From contig NZ_AP019841.1 of the NCBI RefSeq assembly GCF_007990445.1, positions 620,001-684,000 on the forward strand: a stretch of DNA of 64,000 nt. Direction: 5' to 3'. The notes under the pieces were generated by a model. The model did no database searches. It was not told the origin of the DNA and saw only the letters and a list, made by a program, of their open reading frames with translations. Of the stretch, positions 1 through 8,776 are shown in pieces. Both the position numbers and the translations under genes were made by a program. Position 1 is the stretch's first letter. Each line of letters starts with the position of its first letter. This DNA comes from Leptotrichia wadei (lineage in GTDB: Bacteria > Fusobacteriota > Fusobacteriia > Fusobacteriales > Leptotrichiaceae).

Positions 1-2
1 TT

Positions 3-221
3 TATTCAGTAGAATTAGACAGTAATTTAATTAATAATTTTCAGAAAGTATTAAAAGAAAGTGGAGGCGATGAAGCCAATATAGTAACTAAAATGCTAAA
101 AAATTATATTGAAATTGAAGAAAATAGAAAAAATAAAAAAATATTAGCTGATAATATGGAATTTTTGGATAAAAAAATGGATGAACATATAGATGTTTTG
201 AGAAGGTTACGTGATAAATGA
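3..221 (+). CDS. Putative antitoxin, 3' part only
   Basis: An open frame enters from the left edge and stops at TGA 219-221. About 72 residues are visible, rich in Lys, Glu and Asn. The part beginning YSVELDSNLINNFQKVLKES looks like a short DNA-binding antitoxin of the ribbon-helix-helix kind, followed by a helical charged tail. Its stop overlaps the start of the Doc toxin gene by 4 nt (ATGA), the usual antitoxin-toxin arrangement. The antitoxin role is inferred mainly from this position; the family cannot be fixed because the N-terminus is outside the window. Confidence 0.6.
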   Translation, partial: YSVELDSNLINNFQKVLKESGGDEANIVTKMLKNYIEIEENRKNKKILADNMEFLDKKMDEHIDVLRRLRDK

Positions 222-592
222 TGATTAGATATTTTGATATTGAAAACGTAGCTTTGATTCATGAAAAAGTCTTAAAAAAAAGTGGTGGATTGCTTGGTTT
301 TAAAGATGAAGGCGGAATTAGTCAAGTATGTGATTTTGTGCAGAATGATTTATATTATCCGACATTTTTAGAAAAATTATCATATATAATTTTTAGCATA
401 TCTAAAAATCATTTTTTCAATGATGGAAACAAAAGAACTGCATTAATGTGTGGAGCATATTTTCTTTCAATCAATGGTTATAGAGAAAAAATAGATTTAT
501 ATATAACTGACATGGAAACATATATAGTTGAATTAGTAGAAGGGAAAATTAGCAGAGAAGAGTTAATAGAAATATTAAAAAAATATATTTAA
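218..592 (+). CDS. doc: Doc/Fic-family death-on-curing toxin
   Basis: A 124-residue Fic-fold protein. The Fic motif HFFNDGNKRTA lies near residues 65-75, matching HxFx(D/N)GNKRT, and the length fits the short Doc subfamily. Doc toxins phosphorylate elongation factor EF-Tu and stop translation; larger Fic proteins AMPylate instead, so the exact chemistry is inferred from size. The gene starts inside the stop codon of the preceding antitoxin-like gene (ATGATG; either ATG possible), which implies translational coupling. A bidirectional terminator follows. The active-site residues look intact. Confidence 0.85.
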   Translation: MMIRYFDIENVALIHEKVLKKSGGLLGFKDEGGISQVCDFVQNDLYYPTFLEKLSYIIFSISKNHFFNDGNKRTALMCGAYFLSINGYREKIDLYITDMETYIVELVEGKISREELIEILKKYI

Positions 593-615
593 TATTAAGT
601 TTCATAGTAAATAAA

Positions 616-656
616 AAAAACCGTTTTAAATGAATTAATCAAACAAGACGGTTTTT
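616..656. terminator. Bidirectional intrinsic terminator
   Basis: AAAAACCGT (616-624) pairs with ACGGTTTTT (648-656), with A and T runs on both sides. It separates convergent doc (+) and fruA (-) and can serve both. Confidence 0.8.
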
Positions 657-690
657 TATTTTGTTCTTAAATTAAAATATATTTAAAATT

Positions 691-2610
691 TTATCCTTCT
701 TTTATGGCAGGTTTTAATGCTCCTAAAACAATAGCCGAAACAATACTTCCAATTATAACTGCTATTAAATATAGGAAGAAGTTGTTGCTTAATGCCATTA
801 CTAGGATTCCACCATGTGGAGCAGGTATTTTTATATTAAATAGTCCTGTTAATGCTCCTGCGATTGCTGAACCTACGACACTTGCTGGTATTACTCTTGT
901 TGGATCTGCTGCTGCATAAGGGATTGCACCTTCTGTGATGAATGAGAATCCCATAATGTAGTTTGTAAGTCCTGCTTCTCTTTCTTGTGCAGTAAATTTA
1001 TTTTTAAATAATGTTGATGCTAATGCGATTGCGATTGGAGGAACCATTCCACCAGCCATAACTGCTGCCATTGGTAAACTTCCACCAGATGTCATTGTAG
1101 CTGCCAATGTTCCAGAACCAAATACATAAGCTGCCTTATTTACAGGGCCTCCCATATCAATAGCCATCATTCCACCAAGAACTGCACCTAATAGAACAGC
1201 GCTTGAACCAGACATTCCATTTAACCAAGCATTTAAACCATTGTTAATTATTGCTGCAAACGGATTTATAACAAGTACCATTGCTACACCTGTGATTAAT
1301 ACTGATAAAACTGGATACAATAATATCATTTTCAATCCGCTTAAAGATCTTGGCATACCTGATAATGCTTTTACTAAACCTTGTACAACATATCCAGCTA
1401 AAAATCCACCAAGCAATGCACCAATAAATCCAGAACCACCAGCTGTTGCAATAGCTCCTGCAACTAGTCCTGCCGCTAATGCCGCTCTTTCACTAATACT
1501 GTAAGCAATATATCCAGCTAATACTGGAACAAACAATCCAAATGCCTGTCCGCCAATATCTTTTAACATTTTAGCTAGCGGTGCTTTAGAACCGTATTCT
1601 GCTCCAGCTCCACCATTACCAGACAATGTATCAACTAAAAATGCCAATGCTATCAAAATTCCACCACTTATTACTAACGGAAGCATATATGAAACTCCAC
1701 TTAATAAGTGTTTGTAAAGTCCTTTTTTCTCAGATGAAGATGATTCAGAAGAATCTGCAGTTTTTGAACCGCTTGCATGGAAAATAGGAGCTTTTCCATC
1801 TAAAACCTGTTGAATTAATGCTTTTGCATTGTTAATTCCTTCTTTTGCTTCCACTTGAATTAACGGTTTTCCATCAAATCTGTCAACTTCGATATTTCTG
1901 TTAATTGCCAAAATTACACCGGTAGCTTTTTTAATATCTTCATCAGTCAAGACATTTTTTCTACCATCTGCACCGTTTGTTTCAACTTTTATATTTATTC
2001 CCATTTCATCAGCCGCTTTTTTTAGTGCTTCTGCCGCCATATAAGTATGGGCAATTCCTGTTGGGCAGGCTGTTGCTGCGATTATGTAAGGAGCATTTTC
2101 ATCAGTTGGAGCTTGTGCAGTTACAGCATCTTTCTTTTCTTCTTCTGCAAATTTTTCTGCTTCAGCTTTATTAATGATTTCCAGTACTTCATCAGCTGTC
2201 TTTGCATTTTCAAGAGCTTCCTTGAAATCATCATCCAATAATAATTGTGATAATCTTGCAAGTGTTTCAATATGAGTGTTATTTGCGCCATCTGGAGCGG
2301 CAATCATAAAGAACAATGTTGCAGGTTCTCCATCCAATGAATCGTAATCAATTCCTTCTGGTTTTCTACCCATTGCAAGTGCAGGTTTTTTTACATATTT
2401 TGTCTTAGCATGTGGAATTGCGATTCCTTCACCAATTCCAGTTGAGCTTTGAGCTTCTCTAGCCATCAATGCCTCTACATATCCGTCATAATCATTCAGG
2501 ACACCTGTTTTTTCGTGCAGTCTGGCAAGTTCTTTAATTATATCTACTTTAGTTGTAGATTTCACATCTAGACTAATTCTATCTTTAATCAGTAAGTCAG
2601 ATATTTTCAT
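691..2610 (-). CDS. fruA: PTS fructose transporter, fused EIIABC
   Basis: A 639-residue three-domain phosphotransferase permease that imports fructose as fructose-1-phosphate. Domain order: EIIA (about 1-150) with the phospho-His motif GIAIPHAKTK near residue 67; EIIB (about 170-275) with the phospho-Cys motif ATACPTGIAHTYMAAEAL; then the membrane EIIC (about 300-639) with many hydrophobic segments and GGPVNKAAYVFG. An acidic Ser-rich linker separates B and C. It lies 139 nt downstream of fruK on the same strand, so product and consumer enzyme are adjacent. The A-B-C order is typical of fructose-family FruA proteins of Gram-positives and Fusobacteria. No regulator gene is next to it. Confidence 0.95.
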   Translation of the reverse strand: MKISDLLIKDRISLDVKSTTKVDIIKELARLHEKTGVLNDYDGYVEALMAREAQSSTGIGEGIAIPHAKTKYVKKPALAMGRKPEGIDYDSLDGEPATLFFMIAAPDGANNTHIETLARLSQLLLDDDFKEALENAKTADEVLEIINKAEAEKFAEEEKKDAVTAQAPTDENAPYIIAATACPTGIAHTYMAAEALKKAADEMGINIKVETNGADGRKNVLTDEDIKKATGVILAINRNIEVDRFDGKPLIQVEAKEGINNAKALIQQVLDGKAPIFHASGSKTADSSESSSSEKKGLYKHLLSGVSYMLPLVISGGILIALAFLVDTLSGNGGAGAEYGSKAPLAKMLKDIGGQAFGLFVPVLAGYIAYSISERAALAAGLVAGAIATAGGSGFIGALLGGFLAGYVVQGLVKALSGMPRSLSGLKMILLYPVLSVLITGVAMVLVINPFAAIINNGLNAWLNGMSGSSAVLLGAVLGGMMAIDMGGPVNKAAYVFGSGTLAATMTSGGSLPMAAVMAGGMVPPIAIALASTLFKNKFTAQEREAGLTNYIMGFSFITEGAIPYAAADPTRVIPASVVGSAIAGALTGLFNIKIPAPHGGILVMALSNNFFLYLIAVIIGSIVSAIVLGALKPAIKEG

Positions 2611-2749
2611 TTGTACACCATCCTTAATTTATTATTTTTCATTTTATTTCTTTAAATAATTTTTATTTTCAGCCGTAGTAAAGCAACTTTAAAATTAAAT
2701 ACAAAAATCATTACTATTTTACTCAATTGTCAAGTTTGATTTTTACTCT

Positions 2750-3667
2750 TTAAAAAGTTTCCTTTGAAATTTCAATTTCATCATACAATTTATTTACTAA
2801 ATCCTTTTCTGCAAGTCCATAAGAATAAGCTGTAGCACTTCCTGAAGCGACTGCTAATCTAAATGAATCTTCTGGAGAAAGCCCCTTTACAAATCCTGCA
2901 GTAAATCCTGCAACCATAGAATCTCCAGCACCAATTGAGTTGATTAATTGCCCTTTTGGAACAGATGCTTCCAGCACAAAGTCCTTGTTTACAAGCAATG
3001 CGCCTTCGCCGCCTCTAGATAAAATGACATTTTTAACTCCTCTGTCTAAAAAGAATTTACATTTTTCTACGATTTCAGCCTTTGTTTCCAGTTTTTCGTT
3101 AAACATTTCTCTTAGTTCATGAATATTCGGCTTAACAAAAAGATTATTGTGAATATTGTCTTGCAATAAATTTCCTCTTGTATCAAGCACAATTTCAACA
3201 TTTGCTTTTACATTTTCAGATAATTGCTTATAAATTTTGCTGCTGATTGAAGATGGGATGCTTCCAGATAAAACAAGTATATCTCCATCTTTTAAATCAG
3301 AAATTTTGTTAGTTAGTTCCTGCAATTTTTCTGCTGTAATTTCTGGTGAAACTCCGGTAAGTTCAGTTTCCTTGTCATTCCCATTAACCTTTACATTAAT
3401 TCTAGTATTTCCTTCAAGTTCCACAAATTCAGATTTTATGTTATCTTTTTTTAAATCTTTAACAATAAAATCTCCAACAAATCCAGCAACAAATCCAATT
3501 GCTGTAGATTCCACATCCAGATTTTTCAATACTTTAGAAACATTAATCCCTTTTCCACCAGCTCTATAATTTACTTCGTGGGCAAGATTCAAATGTTCTG
3601 CTTTTAAATCATCCTTCAGATACATGTCATAATCCAATGCTGGATTCAATGTCAATGTGTAAATCAT
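2750..3667 (-). CDS. fruK: 1-phosphofructokinase
   Basis: A 305-residue PfkB/ribokinase-family kinase that converts fructose-1-phosphate to fructose-1,6-bisphosphate. Seen: the N-terminal MIYTLTLNPALDYDMYL typical of FruK, the GGKGINVSKVL substrate-side motif near residue 38, and the C-terminal anion-hole/catalytic motif NSIGAGDSMVAGF with the catalytic Asp. A strong ribosome-binding site (AGGAGGAG) lies just upstream on the minus strand. It is the first gene of the fruK-fruA pair and probably shares its promoter. TagatosePK/LacC is the close alternative; linkage to fruA favours FruK. Confidence 0.92.
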   Translation of the reverse strand: MIYTLTLNPALDYDMYLKDDLKAEHLNLAHEVNYRAGGKGINVSKVLKNLDVESTAIGFVAGFVGDFIVKDLKKDNIKSEFVELEGNTRINVKVNGNDKETELTGVSPEITAEKLQELTNKISDLKDGDILVLSGSIPSSISSKIYKQLSENVKANVEIVLDTRGNLLQDNIHNNLFVKPNIHELREMFNEKLETKAEIVEKCKFFLDRGVKNVILSRGGEGALLVNKDFVLEASVPKGQLINSIGAGDSMVAGFTAGFVKGLSPEDSFRLAVASGSATAYSYGLAEKDLVNKLYDEIEISKETF

Positions 3668-4001
3668 CTTTTTCTCCTCCTAAATTTAAATATATTTTAA
3701 AACTATTTTTCAAACCATTTAATAGATATGCTTAATAACTCGAATTTTTTTATTTTATCAAAGATTCAAGATTTCTTGCTTCATAATATTTATTTTATTA
3801 TAATTCTAATATAATTTCAAAACAAATCTAATATGGTTCTACTATATTATTTGCCACTATATATTTATAACATTTGAAATTTAAAAAGTCAAATAATTTA
3901 GACTATTAAATTTATTTTCTCATTTTTCTTTAATGTTAATATATTATAATTAAATTAAATCAAGTCAAGATTCAAATCAGATTATAATGGGAGTGGTATA
4001 T
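3668..4001. other. Divergent AT-rich intergenic region
   Basis: About 330 bases between fruK (-) and the split autotransporter (+). It is almost pure A/T with no plausible gene. It must hold both divergent promoters. On the minus strand a TTGAAA with TAAAAT 17 nt further is a weak candidate for fruK; on the plus strand TATAAT at about 3944-3949 is a candidate -10 for the autotransporter. A sugar-responsive operator may be present but I cannot identify one. Confidence 0.4.
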
Positions 4002-4479
4002 ATGAAAAGTAAAATCAAAAAGATATTTATTTATGCCTTGCTTTTATCTTTAATAAGTTGTGGAAGCAGTGGTGGTAATAAGGATACAGAAAAAACACCA
4101 ACACCAACACCAAAGCCAGCAGATCCAAATCCAAAAGGGCCAAGTGCCTCAGATGTTTATTATAACGGTGAAATTGTGATCCGAAATGGAGGATATTCAT
4201 CACAATATCCAAATGGTATAATACTTACAACGGCAACAAGTGATATAGTTAAAATTCCAAATATAGCTGGAACACCAATAAAAAAACAAGATTACCAGAC
4301 ATCTTCAGGGACTCCAATGAATGAAAAAATATTTTTGCACAGTACAGGAACTACACAGCAAGTTACAGATTTTAGTTCAGATTTAACTGCTTCAAATAGT
4401 TATCGAGCAGCAATTGGCGGAGATTTAATGGACGAGTATATTGCAAGGGTAAATTCAGCTTCAGGTGGAGATAATTTAT
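4002..4479 (+). CDS. Subtilase-like autotransporter lipoprotein, 5' exon
   Basis: First part of a gene interrupted by an IStron. ATG 4002 is chosen because GGGAG at 3989-3993 sits 8 nt upstream. The protein opens with a lipoprotein signal (lipobox LISC, then GSSGG) and a Thr/Pro-rich linker. About 150 further residues follow, up to GGDNLY at the junction. Joining base 4479 to base 6391 gives GGDNLYIWPAGD and keeps the frame, for a 909-residue product (478 + 2252 nt). Lipidated subtilase autotransporters such as NalP and SphB1 are a known type. No subtilase Asp motif or HGTHVAG-like His motif is visible, so protease activity is doubtful. Without splicing or excision, translation would run into the element and stop at 4520. 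Confidence 0.8.
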
Positions 4480-4935
4480 TAAATAGTGCAAGAACACTCA
4501 CGACTTTAGTCGTAAAATGAATTGCACGAAAATTTTAGTAAGCATATAGGGAAACTTGTATGTAGACACGGAGCAAAACCGTGCAACAAAGAAACTGAAC
4601 TGCTGGGAACTCTTAAAGCTGGTATAACCACAACATAATATCTAAGTGAAAACATGGTATAAGTGTGATGGTGGCGAAAGCAGAAAAAATATACTAGATG
4701 ATGCAAGGTTAAATCCTAAACATTATGATAATAGACAATCAGCAGCTAAGCCTGAAAAGGAAAGTTCAACGACTATCCCTCGTGAGGGGAGTACAATACA
4801 AGCGATTGGTATTGGAAGTGGTTTCGCCTAAGTCCTTGAAATAGGATATGGATAAGATATAGTCTGTGCTTGTTAGAGATAACAAGAAGTTCATAAGAGA
4901 ACTACATAAATGGTAGCGTATTTATGTGAACGACG
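4480..4935 (+). ncRNA. Group I intron ribozyme, 5' catalytic part (copy 1)
   Basis: Conserved group I core elements are visible in order. P: TGCTGGGAACTC (4601-4612). Q: AATCAGCAGCTAAGC (about 4737-4751), pairing GCTG/CAGC for P4. R: TTCAACGACTATCC (about 4765-4778). S: AAGATATAGTC (4854-4864). P7 is GACTAT (4771-4776) with ATAGTC (4859-4864), and P8 is CCCTC/GAGGG just after R. A candidate internal guide GTAAG (4538-4542) can pair with the 5' exon TTTAT, including the required U-G at the splice site. The intron 3' end would be G 6390, beyond tnpB, so the whole element is spliced out as RNA. A CCCAC/GTGGG hairpin at 4939-4952 follows the core. Confidence 0.88.
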
Positions 4936-5063
4936 CTTCCCACTGTTGTGGGGTTTTAAAAACTTTAAAAATATTTAAAAATAAATAAAAAATATTACTT
5001 TTTTGACAGATAAAATGTAGAATACATGGTATAATATCTCTGATGAAAAGGAGGTGATTATAT

Positions 5064-6311
5064 ATGTATTTAACTCTAAAACAACAAGTAAAACATCTTA
5101 GTAAAAATGAGTTTAGGAATTTAAAATGTTTATCTCATATAGCCAAGAACTTAACTAATGAAGCTATATATAATATTAGACAGTATTATTTTAATAAGAA
5201 AAAGTATTTAAGTTATAACGAAAACTATAAAATGCTTAAAAATAGTGATAATTATAAAAAATTAAATTCTAATATGGCTCAACAAATTTTAAAAGAAGTA
5301 GACGGAAGTTTTAAATCATTTTTTGGACTTTTAAAACTTGCTAGGAATGGTCAATATAATTTTAAAGATATAAAATTACCTAAATATCTTGCTAAAGATG
5401 GATTTACTACTCTTGTTATAGGTTTTGTTAGATTAAAAGATGATATTCTGATAGTTCCTTATTCAAATGCATTTAGAAAGACACATAAGGAAATCACAAT
5501 AAAACTACCACCAGTATTAAAAGGCAAGAAGATAAAAGAGATTAGAATAATACAAAAACAACATTCTAGGTACTTTGAAATTCAATATACTTACGAAGTA
5601 AAAGAAGTTCAAAGGGAATTAGATAAAGAAAATGTACTAGGAATTGATTTAGGTATAGATAATCTTTGTACTTGTGTTACAAATACTGGAGTTTCATTCA
5701 TAATAGATGGTAGAAAATTAAAATCAATAAATCAATACTATAATAAGACAAATGCAAAATTACAAAGCATAAAAGATAAGCAAAAGATTGAGCATATAAC
5801 ATTAAGGCAAAAGAGAATAGCTAGAAAGAGAAATAATCGTATAGAAGATTACCTTTCAAAAGCAGCAAGAATAATTATAAATTATTGTCTTAATAATGAT
5901 ATAGGAAAAATAGTTCTAGGATATAATGAAGATTTTCAAAGAAAATCAAATATTGGAAGTATAAATAATCAAAACTTTGTAAACATACCATATGGAAAAT
6001 TAAGAGATAAATTAATATATCTATGTAAACTATATGGAATAGAATTCAAACTACAAGAAGAGAGTTATACATCAAAAGCAAGTTTCTTTGATGGAGATGA
6101 GATTCCAATATATGATAAAGAAAATCAAAAAGAATATATATTCAGTGGAAAAAGGATAAAAAGAGGACTATATCAAACAAGCACAGGAAAACTTATAAAT
6201 GCAGATTGTAATGGAGCATTAAACATATTAAGGAAAAGTAAAGTTGTGGATTTAAGTATCCTATACAATAGAGGTGAGCTGAACACACCTAAAAGAATAA
6301 GGGTAGTGTAA
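5064..6311 (+). CDS. tnpB: TnpB RNA-guided nuclease of IStron copy 1
   Basis: A 415-residue TnpB of the IS200/IS605-IS607 kind, the ancestor-like relative of Cas12. RuvC residues: Asp in VLGIDLGIDNL (about D195), Glu in VLGYNED (about E289), Asp in INADCNGALNI (about D381). The region between the last two has no CxxC pair, so the usual zinc ribbon has lost its cysteines, as in some TnpB lineages. Start ATG 5064 follows GGAGGTGA, with TGGTATAAT (extended -10, 5027-5035) just upstream, so it can be transcribed from inside the intron. It is expected to use an omega RNA made from the right end and to cut element-free alleles carrying TTTAT plus the flanking guide sequence. Confidence 0.9.
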   Translation: MYLTLKQQVKHLSKNEFRNLKCLSHIAKNLTNEAIYNIRQYYFNKKKYLSYNENYKMLKNSDNYKKLNSNMAQQILKEVDGSFKSFFGLLKLARNGQYNFKDIKLPKYLAKDGFTTLVIGFVRLKDDILIVPYSNAFRKTHKEITIKLPPVLKGKKIKEIRIIQKQHSRYFEIQYTYEVKEVQRELDKENVLGIDLGIDNLCTCVTNTGVSFIIDGRKLKSINQYYNKTNAKLQSIKDKQKIEHITLRQKRIARKRNNRIEDYLSKAARIIINYCLNNDIGKIVLGYNEDFQRKSNIGSINNQNFVNIPYGKLRDKLIYLCKLYGIEFKLQEESYTSKASFFDGDEIPIYDKENQKEYIFSGKRIKRGLYQTSTGKLINADCNGALNILRKSKVVDLSILYNRGELNTPKRIRVV

Positions 6312-6410
6312 AGCTATCAAACTTCTTAGAAAATTTTTAAATAATTTTAAAGATTTTAGAACCCTGCAACTTTAGTTGTGGGAGGTTCAGATATTTGGCC
6401 AGCGGGGGAT
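6312..6410 (+). ncRNA. Probable omega RNA 3' part plus guide (copy 1)
   Basis: The right end after tnpB folds into GAACCC ... GGTTC enclosing CAACTTTAGTTG. In IS605-type systems this is the scaffold of the TnpB guide RNA, and the guide is the chromosomal sequence just past the element, here starting ATATTTGGCCAGCG at 6391. The same bases also form the 3' splice site of the intron (terminal G 6390). Dual use is inferred from known IStrons and the visible structure. Confidence 0.65.
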
Positions 6411-8642
6411 ATCAGAGGAAATAAAAATCCATCACTTGAAGGAGGACTTCCTTATTTTGAAAAAACTTTGGAAAAATCTTGGGTAAATGTAGTTGCACTT
6501 GTGAATAAATCTGGAACTGCAGGATTGGAATGGAAGGATTTAGAGCCATTGTCAAATGCAGGGGTAGCTAGTAAATGGACTATAACTGCGGTAAGTGAAG
6601 ATGGAACATCAGCAAAAGCAGCGGAAAATGTTGCAAAAGCGGTAGATCAGGTACGTGAAAAATTTCCTGGAATGAAAATGGATATGATTAGAGACATAAT
6701 TCTTTCAACAGCTACTGATATCGGAGCAGCAGGAGTGGATGATGTATTTGGATATGGACTTTTAAATGCTACTACTGCTTTAAATGGACCAAGAAACTTG
6801 AATTACAGGTTAAGCAAGTTTCATGTTCCAGATACAAAAACTTGGGTTTTTAGAAATAATATTTATGGCTCGTATACAGATTTAGAAAAAAACGGAAAAG
6901 GGACATTAGTTTTAGAAGGAAAAAATTCTTTTTATAAAATAAAAGTAGATGGTGGAACACTAGTTTTGAAAGGAGACAATACTTCTGAATATGAAACAAT
7001 AATAAAAGATGGAATACTCGATGTTAAGAAAAAATTTACTCCCAAAAATATTGAAATAGAAACAAATGGAACATTGATTACAAATCCTGAAACTGTGATA
7101 GGAGAAATTTCTAAAAATTATCATACGGAGGAGATAACTGTTAATAAGGCAGTTGATGTTGTAAATAAAGGAACATTAAAGAATATTGGAACAGGAGCGA
7201 TTATAACTGGAAATTATACAGCGAAATATGGTTCAGTGACAGAAGCAGAAATTGGATCAAAATTAATAGTAAAAGGAACAATAAAAATTGATGGAAGAGA
7301 AAGAAATCAAACTTTGGGAAGCACAGTAAAACTTTTGAGTAATGGATACGTTACTGCAATGCCAACAACATCGGCAGTTATTGAAGCTGAAAAAGGAATA
7401 GAAGGACAATTTGCAAAAGTGGAAACTGATGGATTGATTAATGGAAAAGTGGAAAATAAAGGAAATTCAATTGAAGCTACAATTAGTAGAAAAAATGTGG
7501 AAGATTATGTAAATAGTTTGAAAAATAGCGATGAAATGCAGAAGAATACTGCTAAAAATGTAGAGGTTTCCTTTAAAGAATTAGATAAAAAAATAGCTGA
7601 AGGAAATGCAAATGTTTCTAATTTTGCTTTAGGTGCGGCAAAACTTCAAAAAAATTCCCTATCTTTGAGTTCAAGTATATTAGATAGTTTATCAGGACAA
7701 ATTTATGCTTCAGCTCAAGCTTTAACATTTCAACAATCGCAAACAATAAATAAGGATTTATCAAATAGACTTGTAATGCTCGGAACGCTTGATAATGCTA
7801 GTGATAAATTTGGATTATGGATTTCTTCCATTGGAGCTAATGGGAAATTAAAACAAAATGGGTATGCTGAAGGAAAAACTAAAGTTTATGGAGGACAGGT
7901 TGGAATTGATAAGCAATTTGGAGAAAATTTGATTTTAGGAACGGCTTTAGCTTATTCAAAAGGGAATGTGAAATTTGATAGACATGGTGGAAAATCAGAT
8001 GCGGATAATTTTGGAATTTCAGTGTATGGAAGAGTTGGAAATAAAGATAATCTGATGTATTTGCAAGGAAGAGTTGGACTTGGATTTGTAAATAGTGAAG
8101 TTAAAAGGGATATTATTTTATCTGAAAATGATATTTCACGAGGAAAAATTGAGCATAATGATAAAGTAATTTCAGGATATTTAGAAACAGGGTATGATGT
8201 GAAAAAAGGTGATTTTGTATTGACACCATTTGCTGGAATCTCGCACGATACAGTTCAAAGAGGAGCATTTCATGAGGAAAATAGCCAATTTGGATTAAAG
8301 GCGGATAAAAAGACTTACAAACAAACAAGTGGACTTGCTGGAGTTAGAGTTAGTCAGAAATTTAATTTTGAAAATGGTTCAAAAACTACATTACAAGGAT
8401 ATATAACACATCAAAGGGCATTTAATAATGAAGATTTGAATTTTAAAGCATCATATTCAGGACTACCAGATGCAAAATTTAAAGTAAAGGGAATAGGACT
8501 TTCAAAGAACCAAACATGGGTAGGAGCTGGAGTTTTAAATGAAGTTAGTTCAAAATTTGCCTGGTATTTGAATTATGATGGAAAAATTGATAAAAAGGCT
8601 AAAAATAATGTGTTTACAGCTGGTATGAGAGTTAATTTTTGA
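6391..8642 (+). CDS. Subtilase-like autotransporter, 3' exon with beta-barrel
   Basis: Continuation of the gene at 4002. The first residues YIWPAGDIRGNKNPSLEGG and SWVNVVAL match the late part of fusobacterial S8 domains. The catalytic-Ser region reads DGTSAKAAENVAKAV: GTS is kept but the usual FAAPxVxG context is lost. Then comes STATDIGAAGVDDVFGYGLLNATTALNGP, a passenger stem with glycine-rich repeats, and a C-terminal autotransporter beta-barrel of about 280 residues ending AGMRVNF with a terminal Phe. With the missing Asp/His motifs this suggests a surface protein derived from a protease. Translation of this part alone could begin only at a poor GTG (6378) inside the element, so function probably depends on intron splicing. 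Confidence 0.85.
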
Positions 8643-8776
8643 TAGACTTTTTTAAATAATAAATTTACAAATTTTTTATGAATTTTAAATTATATATGTT
8701 CAATTATCATTGGTAAAATATTTTCAAATAAAAGTTTAGTTCAAAAATTAAAAATAAGTTTTAGGAGATGATTTTT

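Larger units (their letters stand above)
4480..6390 (+). mobile_element. IStron copy 1 (group I intron + tnpB)
   Basis: A 1911-bp chimeric element: left end TAAATAGTGCAA (4480), palindromic hairpin ACGACTTTAGTCGT (4500-4513), group I intron core (about 4538-4870), tnpB (5064-6311), and a right end folding as GAACC (6359-6363) with GGTTC (6384-6388), ending in G 6390. It follows TTTAT (4475-4479). No tnpA is present, so it would need a Y1 transposase in trans. The boundaries come from comparison with the second copy at 53846-55779 and the relic at 21443-21486, and from exact restoration of the host reading frame. IStrons were first described in Clostridium; the family is known, this host insertion is what is notable. 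Confidence 0.9.

Noticed and set aside
4506-4706. Antisense frames of about 66 codons at 4506-4706 and 53872-54072
   Set aside because: They are similar to each other only because the two introns are near-identical. No ribosome-binding site or protein-like character.
4646-4831. Open frame of about 60 codons inside the IStron
   Set aside because: It overlaps the conserved P-Q-R-S core of the group I intron, where RNA structure explains the conservation.
6378-8642. Autotransporter as a separate gene starting at GTG 6378
   Set aside because: The start lies within the IStron right end, has no signal peptide and no ribosome-binding site. It is the 3' exon of the gene at 4002.
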